Shown here: piece after piece, positions 58,695 through 64,000 of the stretch
Position numbering within the stretch: position 1 is the stretch's first letter
Layout of the letters: each line of letters opens with the position of its first letter
From: Streptosporangium lutulentum
Lineage (GTDB): Bacteria; Actinomycetota; Actinomycetes; Streptosporangiales; Streptosporangiaceae
Direction: 5' to 3'
DNA length: 64,000 nt
NCBI RefSeq assembly: GCF_030811455.1
Contig: NZ_JAUSQU010000001.1
Coordinates: 2,418,001-2,482,000, forward strand
The notes under the pieces: generated by a model
What the model was told of the DNA's origin: nothing
The model's database searches: none
Seen by the model: only the letters and a program-made list of their open reading frames with translations
Translations under genes and position numbers: made by a program

Positions 58695-59309
58695 GTGATA
58701 TTGACGAATTTCGGGCACGCCTGTGTGCGCGTGCAGGACGGCGATCGGATGCTGGTGATCGATCCGGGCACCTTCTCCGAGGCGGAGGCCGCGCTGTCCG
58801 GCGCCACGGCCGTGCTCGTCTCGCACGAGCACGCCGACCACATCGACGTCGAGGCGCTCAAGGCGGCCCTGGCGGGCAACCCCACGCTGACCGTCCACAC
58901 CCATGCGGCGTTGGCCGCGGAACTCGGCGAGGGAGCGGTCGCGGTCGCCGCGGGCGAGACCTTCACCGCCGCCGGCTTCACCGTGAAGGCCGTCGGTGGC
59001 GAACACGCCGAGGTCATCGACGGCCTGCCCGGCTGCCCGAATCTCGGGTTCCTCGTGGATGGCCTCTACCATCCGGGGGATTCCTTCTTCGTGCCCTCCG
59101 AAGAGGTCGACACCCTGCTGGTTCCGGCGTCCGGGCCTTGGGTGAAGATCGGTGAGGCCATCACTTTCGTCCGAGGCGTCCGGCCTGCGCGGGCGTTCCC
59201 GATCCACGACGTCCAGCTCAGCAAGATTGGTCTGGAGTACTTCGACGCGTGGCTCGAAGAGGAGACCGACTACGCCCGAATCCCGGCAGGCGCATCCGTC
59301 GATCTTTAG
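58695..59309 (+). CDS. MBL fold metallo-hydrolase
   Basis: The 204-residue protein has the metallo-beta-lactamase fold with VLVSHEHADHIDVEALKAAL (HxHxDH), GEHAEVIDGLPGCPNLGFLV, LYHPGDSFFVPSEEVDTLLV with the metal-binding Asp, and RARAFPIHDVQLSKIGLEYF with the last His. It resembles UlaG-like lactonases/hydrolases. GTG 58695 lies 6 nt after TAAGGT (58683-58688) with no ribosome site, indicating a leaderless message. Substrate unknown. The 181 bp to 59490 after it hold no gene. Confidence 0.9.
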   Translation: MILTNFGHACVRVQDGDRMLVIDPGTFSEAEAALSGATAVLVSHEHADHIDVEALKAALAGNPTLTVHTHAALAAELGEGAVAVAAGETFTAAGFTVKAVGGEHAEVIDGLPGCPNLGFLVDGLYHPGDSFFVPSEEVDTLLVPASGPWVKIGEAITFVRGVRPARAFPIHDVQLSKIGLEYFDAWLEEETDYARIPAGASVDL

Positions 59310-59490
59310 GCTGCCCGTTCCAGGTGGTCGGCCGGCGCACGGGTCACGGTGGCCGGGCGTTCGAGTTGACCAGGTGAGACACGACGCCGACGATGACAAG
59401 ATCGCTAGCACGCGGCGTGTGGTCGGCTGCTCAGCCGGTGGAATGCCATTCGCGTACGGTGCGGCGGTATGGCGTGAGCCGGAGTGCGGC

Positions 59491-60420
59491 TCAGCCGTTT
59501 TCCTTCGCGATCACTTCGCGTACGGCCGGGGCGATTTCTCTGGCCCAGCGGCCGAGGGAGACGTCGTCGTGCGCGGCGTGGCCGGGCGGGAAGAGGATGA
59601 AGCCCGACGCGCCGTGCTCCAGCACGGCCGCGGTCAATTCCTCGGCCCACTGGCCGACGGAGCCACCGATCCAGCGACCGTCGCGGTCACGCGTGGCGGG
59701 TAGCGGCCGGTCGGTGACGCGTCCGGGGAAGTTGAAGACCGTACGGATCTCGCGCGGATCGCGGCCCAGGGCCGCCGCCGCTTCGTCGATGACCGGCCGC
59801 GACTTCCGGTATCGCTCGCTGAGCCAATCCGCCGCGTGGCCGGGAATCCAGCCGTCGGCCACCCGGCCGGTGGCGGCCAGGGATTTCGGGCCGACCGATC
59901 CGGTCCACACGGAAGGCGCGGCCACCGGAGCCGGCTCGATCTGTTCCACCCGGTAGTGGCGGCCCTGGTAGCTGACCGGTGGACCGCCACCCGACAGCAT
60001 CTTGACCAGGACGATCGCCTCCTCGAAGGCGTCCACGGCATCACCCGGTGACAGCCGCGGCACTCCCATGTCGGAGATCCGATCCCACAGCCCGCCCGCA
60101 CCCATGCCGAGCACGATGCGACCGCCAGACAGCGCCGACAGCGACGTCACCGTTCGCGCCAGCATGGGAGCGGGCCGGGTCGGCAGGTTGGTGACGTTGG
60201 CGAAGCCGGAGATGTGCTGCGTACGTCCGAGGATGAATCCGATGGAGGCGTAGGCGTCCAGGCGCCCGCCGATGTAGGGGTGGTCCGACAACGAGAAGAT
60301 GTCAAGCCCGTCACGGTCAGCCTGCTGAGCCATGCGCAGCAGCTCCGGCACCTCGTCGATGCCGGTATGCACGCCGAACCCGAAGACGACTCCTTGTGCA
60401 GACAATGTTCTGCCTTTCAT
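59491..60420 (-). CDS. LLM class F420-dependent oxidoreductase
   Basis: The 309-residue protein has LLM-type motifs: FGFGVHTGIDEVPELLRMAQ, DIFSLSDHPYIGGRLDAYAS, LARTVTSLSALSGGRIVLGM GAGG, WTGSVGPKSLAATGRVADGW and FILFPPGHAAHDDVSLGRWA. It uses a reduced deazaflavin or FMN. ATG 60420 lies 5 nt after TAGCCT on the minus strand, so it also fits the leaderless pattern. Its relation to the LLM at 16501 is only family-level. Confidence 0.9.
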   Translation of the reverse strand: MKGRTLSAQGVVFGFGVHTGIDEVPELLRMAQQADRDGLDIFSLSDHPYIGGRLDAYASIGFILGRTQHISGFANVTNLPTRPAPMLARTVTSLSALSGGRIVLGMGAGGLWDRISDMGVPRLSPGDAVDAFEEAIVLVKMLSGGGPPVSYQGRHYRVEQIEPAPVAAPSVWTGSVGPKSLAATGRVADGWIPGHAADWLSERYRKSRPVIDEAAAALGRDPREIRTVFNFPGRVTDRPLPATRDRDGRWIGGSVGQWAEELTAAVLEHGASGFILFPPGHAAHDDVSLGRWAREIAPAVREVIAKENG

Positions 60421-60545
60421 TCGAGAGGCTACTTCACCATTTGGCCAACTGTGGGCTATATGTCCACGAAGGCGTGGCGGCACGGCGACTTCGGCGACAA
60501 CCCGGCGTGATCACCGGTGCGCTGACGTTCGGCGCTGGGGCGTGA

Positions 60546-60783
60546 TCACCGGGCGTACGCTTCGGGCGCAGGCCCGGCCCCGTTCGGGGCGGGCGGCGGG
60601 AACGGCTCGTCCAGCTTGGCCGGCGTGCCGTCGTCGAGCGTGACGGACAGCGCGAGGCGATCCCGTCGAGTTGACGAACGCGTCCTGGGGATCGATGAGG
60701 ATGACGCCGGCCTCGGCGTCCGGTGCCCTGGCAACAGTCGAACCCCCGTAATCCTCACCGATGACCGCAACTGTACGACTCAT
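60546..60783 (-). pseudogene. truncated FAD/NAD(P)-dependent oxidoreductase, target of MarR
   Basis: From ATG 60783 the frame reads MSRTVAVIGEDYGGSTVARA, PDAEAGVILIDPQDAFVNST GS, the first Rossmann fold of a flavoprotein like ferroptosis-suppressor/NADH-dehydrogenase-type enzymes; the usual GxGYGG is changed to GEDYGG. After about 42 codons a frameshift and large deletion lead to SVTLDDGTPAKLDEPFPPPA and a stop at 60546. More than 300 residues are missing. A strong promoter with two MarR operators remains upstream. Confidence 0.7.
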
Positions 60784-60810
60784 GATTCACGCCCCACGGA
60801 CAAAGAGTTG

Positions 60811-60853
60811 AGTTCGTACTACGAACTATATTGGTTCGTGATGCGAACTGCAA
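60811..60853 (-). promoter_or_regulatory. minus-strand promoter with two MarR operators
   Basis: On the minus strand TTGCAG (60853-60848) and TATAGT (60830-60825) are 17 bp apart. AGTTCGTACTACGAACT (60811-60827) is a perfect dyad covering the -10 and start point; GGTTCGTGATGCGAACT (60833-60849) is an imperfect copy over the spacer and -35. Confidence 0.8.
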
Positions 60854-60881
60854 TCTTGTCTTCGGGTGCGACAGGGCGGTC

Positions 60882-61364
60882 TTAGCGTTTGTGGTCGGCG
60901 GGGGCTCCTTCGTCGGGTTCCAGGAAGACCACGGGAACCTCGTTGTCCAGCACGACGCGGCCGAGCAGGCCGGCGAGCGTGTCGTGTTCGGCGGCGGCGA
61001 GTCCCGCGGTCAGCTTCTCGATCCGCCGGCACGTCTCGGCATAGAACTCTCCCGCGAGCCTGCCGCCCTGCCGGGTGAGCGCGACCCGCACCGCACGCAT
61101 GTCCTGTGGGTCAGGTTCGCGCCGGACCATGCCGTTGCGCTCGGTGCGGTCCACCAGGCCGGTAAGGCTCGACTTGGCCAGCCCCAACATCGCGCCCAAT
61201 TCGCTCATGCCGTACGGCTGGACCATCAGGACGCACAGCAACTGTCCCTGCTGCGAGGTGAGGCCGTACTCCCGGGCGGACTCGGCGTACACGGCATTCA
61301 CCAAGAACGTGGACCGGACCAGCGCGGCCACAACCCCGATCTGGCCATCGTCTTTTTTACCCAC
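60882..61364 (-). CDS. MarR family transcriptional regulator
   Basis: The 160-residue protein has the MarR winged helix: STFLVNAVYAESAREYGLTS, QQGQLLCVLMVQPYGMSELG, AMLGLAKSSLTGLVDRTERN, GMVRREPDPQDMRAVRVALT. GTG 61364 lies 6 nt after a TACCCT hexamer (61376-61371), so it is probably leaderless; TTG 61385 is a weaker alternative. Operators at 60811, 60833 and 61395 indicate self-control and control of the downstream (now broken) oxidoreductase. The effector may be a redox-active or phenolic compound, by family analogy. Confidence 0.9.
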   Translation of the reverse strand: MGKKDDGQIGVVAALVRSTFLVNAVYAESAREYGLTSQQGQLLCVLMVQPYGMSELGAMLGLAKSSLTGLVDRTERNGMVRREPDPQDMRAVRVALTRQGGRLAGEFYAETCRRIEKLTAGLAAAEHDTLAGLLGRVVLDNEVPVVFLEPDEGAPADHKR

Positions 61365-61394
61365 TCGGCCAGGGTAACATTTCAAGAGCCTTGC

Positions 61395-61411
61395 AATTCG
61401 TAGGACGAACT
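61395..61411. promoter_or_regulatory. MarR operator, third copy
   Basis: AATTCGTAGGACGAACT is a one-mismatch dyad closely related to the two sites at 60811 and 60833. It sits about 18 bp upstream of the -10 (61376-61371) of the MarR gene, at the -35 region, as for autorepression. The bases 61412-61630 to the next gene contain no recognised gene; a remnant-like PAELAEQPRAYDIGLAFLTG M can be read on the plus strand. Confidence 0.7.
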
Positions 61412-61630
61412 ACCTGTCGTTCTGCACAATGCGCGCCTCCGGCATCGCGGTCACCCTGGTCGTCCACGAACCAAACGGCTCAGCCGAGGCCTCGTCCCGG
61501 CCGAGCTCGCCGAACAGCCCCGCGCCTACGACATCGGCCTGGCATTCCTCACCGGCATGGCGCTTCGGGTGAGACCGACGATGGCCAGGACGCCGTCGGG
61601 ACGCACCGGCCGCCTCAATAGGGTTGTTCT

Positions 61631-62386
61631 ATGACCGCTGAACCAGCACACGTCGTCCCCGCCACGTGCGTGACCTCGCTTCGCCTGGCCACTCGGAATG
61701 CCGCCGCTTTCTGGACCGCTCTCGCGGAGACCCGCGGGCACGGACTGTTCCGTCGCCCCGGGTTCGTCGGCGTGGACGGAAGCGAGCGCAGCGGCCTGCG
61801 GATCCTGCTCCTCACCCCGGAGCCGAACGCGGACGATCTTGCCGAGCTGACGGAACTGGCCCGGCGCCGACCGGACGGCAAGGTGGCCATCGAGGACCCG
61901 TTCAGCTCGGTCGACGTGAGCGATCTGGACCTGACCCCCCGGCGGCTCCCCGTCATGATCCGCAATCCCGGTCCGGCCCCCGCGGCGTCCACCGTGCAGG
62001 TCGATCGCGTGGAACTGGGCGATCAGCTGGAGATCGTGGAACGGATCGTGGTCCACGGATTCCCCCTGCCGAGCTTCCAGCCCTACCACCCGGGTGAGGT
62101 GTTCCCCAAGGGCCTGCTGGAACGCCAGGGAGTCGACCTGTTCCTCGCCACACGAGACGGAGCACACGCCGGGGCCTGTATGACGGTCACCGACGATGCG
62201 GTCAGCGGGGTCTACTGGTTGACCACCCTGCCCGAACACCGGTCGCGGGGGATCGGACGGGCACTCATGCACGCGGTACTGGGACATCTGAAGGGCCCCG
62301 TCACCCTGACCTCCGCGACAGCCGGCAAGCCGCTCTACGACTCCCTCGGATTCGACACCGTCACCCGCGCGACCTGGTGGGGATGA
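61631..62386 (+). CDS. GNAT family N-acetyltransferase
   Basis: The 251-residue protein has a divergent N-terminal half and a C-terminal GNAT domain: LFLATRDGAHAGACMTVTDD, VYWLTTLPEHRSRGIGRALM (acetyl-CoA loop HRSRGIG) and TLTSATAGKPLYDSLGFDTV. It should acetylate an unknown amine. TAGGGT at 61619-61624 lies 6 nt before ATG 61631 with no ribosome site, so this is another likely leaderless gene. The 181 bp after it hold no gene. Confidence 0.88.
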   Translation: MTAEPAHVVPATCVTSLRLATRNAAAFWTALAETRGHGLFRRPGFVGVDGSERSGLRILLLTPEPNADDLAELTELARRRPDGKVAIEDPFSSVDVSDLDLTPRRLPVMIRNPGPAPAASTVQVDRVELGDQLEIVERIVVHGFPLPSFQPYHPGEVFPKGLLERQGVDLFLATRDGAHAGACMTVTDDAVSGVYWLTTLPEHRSRGIGRALMHAVLGHLKGPVTLTSATAGKPLYDSLGFDTVTRATWWG

Positions 62387-62567
62387 CCATCGCCTGTACG
62401 ACCTGGGGTCGAAGGACAATGACTCGTGGCCGTGGGCCGGTCCGCGCCGCCGTCCGGGAGCCGATGACGGGCACGTGATTAGAGCGGCAGTTCGCGGGCA
62501 CATGCAGGGCACCGGCCGACCACGGAGGCCCCTCCGGGCGACAGGCCGGAAATCATTGGATTCACAC

Positions 62568-62849
62568 ATGTCTGCATACGAATTTCCAGATGGCCTGATA
62601 GAGATTCAGCGCGACTACGAGAAAGCCAACGCCCACGTCGAGAAACTGGTCGCCGCCCTCCCGTCGGCACTGGACATCATGACCGGCAAACCGAAGACCA
62701 CCGACAAGCAGAATGACGAATTACAGAAGGCCCGCGAGGCGCGACTGCAAGCGCAGGAGAAGCGCGACCAGCACCCGTGGCTGCTGGGCGTGGACGACCA
62801 GTACGCCGCCAGGATGCAACTGTGGAAGGCCGCGCGCTCCAGCGAGTGA
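62568..62849 (+). CDS. small helical hypothetical protein
   Basis: The 93-residue protein reads MSAYEFPDGLIEIQRDYEKA, NAHVEKLVAALPSALDIMTG, KQNDELQKAREARLQAQEKR and DQHPWLLGVDDQYAARMQLW. It is rich in Lys, Gln and Glu with coiled-coil potential and shows less extreme codon use than its neighbours. The start ATG 62568 is clear from composition; no good ribosome site is seen. I do not recognise the family. Confidence 0.6.
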   Translation: MSAYEFPDGLIEIQRDYEKANAHVEKLVAALPSALDIMTGKPKTTDKQNDELQKAREARLQAQEKRDQHPWLLGVDDQYAARMQLWKAARSSE

Positions 62850-62936
62850 AACCTCCCGCGCCTGGCCTCTCTTCTCGCCGCCGCGCCGGCCAGACCGCGA
62901 CCGGGCCATGGCGCGTCCCTCCGCGCAGGACCGTGG

Positions 62937-64000
62937 TCAGCGCAGGTCGCGGAAGAACTCCCGGATGTCGGCCGTCAACAGGGCGGGTTCCTCCAGCGCG
63001 GCGAAGTGGCCGCCCCGGTCGACGTCGACCCACCGGGTGATGGTGTTGGCCGCCTCGTCGTAACGACGGATGGCGACGTCGTGCGCGAAGACGATCGACG
63101 CGGTGGGCACGCCGGAGTTCGGGTACGTCACGCCCCAGCCGGAGGCTTGCGCGTAGCCGACGTACGCCGCCGAGCCGGCCGTGCCGCTGAGCCAGTAGAT
63201 CATCACGTTGGTCAGCAGCCGATCCCGGTCGATGATCTTGTCAGGCGGTACGGACCGCGGGTGCGTCCATTCCCGGAACTTGTCCATGATCCAGGCGAGC
63301 TGCCCGACCGGAGAGTCGGTCAGGCCGTAGGCCAGAGTCTGTGGCCGGGTCGCCTGGATCGCGATGTATCCGAATTCCTCCTGCTGGAATGCCTCGATTC
63401 GGCGGAGCCGGTCGTGTTCGAGCTCCGACAGAGCGGCGAGCTCCTCATCGGGCAGTGGCAGCGGCGGTAGCGTGGCACCGCCGTTGACATGCACGCCCGT
63501 GACCCGGTCCGGGGCCACCCGGCCCAGTTGCGGGCCGATCGAGGCGCCGAGGTCGCCACCCTGTGCCCCGTACCGCTCGTAGCCCAGCCGGTCCATCAGC
63601 TCGGCCCAGGTACGGGCGATGCGATCGGTGTCCCAGCCGCCGTCGGCGGTCGGCCCGGAGAAGCCGAACCCGGGTAGCGACGGGATGACGACGTGGAACG
63701 CGTCGGCCGGGTCGCCGCCGTGTGCCCCCGGGTCGGTCAGCGGCCCGATGAGGTCGAGGAACTCTGCCACCGAGCCGGGCCAGCCGTGTGTCAGTACCAG
63801 CGGGAACGCGGTCGGCTCCGGCGAGCGGACGTGCAGGAAGTGGATTCGCTGGTCGTCGATGACGGTGGTGAACTGCGGGAACGCGTTCAGGTGTGTCTCG
63901 GCGGCCCGCCAGTCGTAGTCGGTGCGCCAGTAGTCGACCAGCTCGCGCAGCCAGGTCGTCGGGACGCCGGTGTCCCAGTCGTCGCCCGGCAGCGCGACGG
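62937..64000 (-). CDS. epoxide hydrolase family protein (5' end beyond window)
   Basis: The frame is open from the right edge (VALPGDDWDTGVPTTWLREL) to the stop at 62937. It includes the end of the EHN domain (ETHLNAFPQFTTVIDDQRIH, FLHVRSPE), the oxyanion HGWPGSVAEF, SLPGFGFSG, the nucleophile region GAQGGDLGASIGPQLG (Asp), the tyrosine-bearing lid IYWLSGTAGSAAYVGYA, and the catalytic His in RGGHFAALEEP. It hydrolyses epoxides to diols; about 30-40 N-terminal residues are probably outside the window. Confidence 0.9.
   Translation of the reverse strand, partial: VALPGDDWDTGVPTTWLRELVDYWRTDYDWRAAETHLNAFPQFTTVIDDQRIHFLHVRSPEPTAFPLVLTHGWPGSVAEFLDLIGPLTDPGAHGGDPADAFHVVIPSLPGFGFSGPTADGGWDTDRIARTWAELMDRLGYERYGAQGGDLGASIGPQLGRVAPDRVTGVHVNGGATLPPLPLPDEELAALSELEHDRLRRIEAFQQEEFGYIAIQATRPQTLAYGLTDSPVGQLAWIMDKFREWTHPRSVPPDKIIDRDRLLTNVMIYWLSGTAGSAAYVGYAQASGWGVTYPNSGVPTASIVFAHDVAIRRYDEAANTITRWVDVDRGGHFAALEEPALLTADIREFFRDLR

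Noticed and set aside
1..64000. CRISPR arrays, tRNA or rRNA genes
   Set aside because: No regularly spaced repeats of CRISPR type and no cloverleaf or rRNA signature sequences were noticed on either strand; a tool-based scan would be needed to exclude a divergent tRNA.

Overview
The window is very GC-rich chromosomal DNA with GTG/ATG starts, dense four-base start/stop overlaps, F420-type LLM oxidoreductases, LAL-type LuxR regulators, an ECF sigma factor with a CU044_5270-type partner, I36-like secreted inhibitors and many TetR/MerR/MarR regulators each beside one enzyme or exporter. This points to a soil actinomycete, most likely Streptosporangiaceae (Streptosporangium/Nonomuraea-like). The family assignment is inference; no rRNA, tRNA, replication origin or housekeeping operon is present. 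The content reads as accessory or arm-type genome: small regulator-plus-effector modules and an unusual number of gene remnants.

Layout. 1-8.5 kb: SUKH protein (cut by the left edge), GNAT, CGNR-type regulator, iron-box-controlled siderophore-interacting reductase, VOC protein, ECF sigma/CU044_5270 pair, serine-hydrolase remnant, XRE-MmyB regulator divergent from an SDR. 8.6-16.5 kb: LAL regulator plus alpha/beta hydrolase, erythromycin-esterase-like protein divergent from a TioE-like double MerR regulator, and a MerR/GyrI regulator translationally coupled to a BtrH-like protein. 16.1-24.5 kb: Cdd1-like protein and LLM pair, MFS remnant, TetR-SDR pair, IS110 remnant, SDR, tautomerase-NTF2 fusion with divergent TetR, protease-propeptide remnant, PCMT/FxLD-type methyltransferase. 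24.4 and 38.7 kb: two almost identical 439-bp copies of a truncated IS5-type element. 25.0-33.5 kb: LRV-repeat protein with a cysteine cluster, then a PucR-centred nitrogen cluster (DUF1989, old yellow enzyme, PgdA/imidase-like deacetylase, PucR, NCS1 permease, asparaginase). 33.7-38.3 kb: four secreted proteins and an ArsR-like regulator. 39.4-43.0 kb: methyltransferase, CopD-like protein under an iron-box promoter, Ni/Co transporter under a Nur-like box. 43.5-50.1 kb: SDR/TetR pair, second LAL regulator, an isolated Wzm/TagG-type ABC permease of lower GC, SDR remnant. 50.1-64 kb: PAP2 phosphatase, NTF2-like protein, TetR with C-terminal zinc motif divergent from a DrrAB exporter and DUF1707 protein, CPBP protease/TetR pair, resolvase remnant, DUF4097/MarR pair, MBL hydrolase, LLM oxidoreductase, MarR regulator with three operators and a broken oxidoreductase target, GNAT, small protein, and an epoxide hydrolase cut by the right edge.

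Two themes connect the genes. First, local regulation is readable: iron boxes, a Nur-like box and TetR/MarR/MerR dyads sit on core promoters, and at least ten genes appear leaderless, with a TANNNT hexamer 5-8 nt before the start codon. Second, the 26.7-33.5 kb cluster forms a plausible but undescribed pathway: uptake (NCS1), C=C reduction (OYE), ring-opening amidohydrolysis (PgdA/imidase-like) and side-amide hydrolysis (asparaginase-like) under PucR. That is what assimilation of a cyclic imide or similar N-heterocycle would need; this is the strongest candidate for a new system here.
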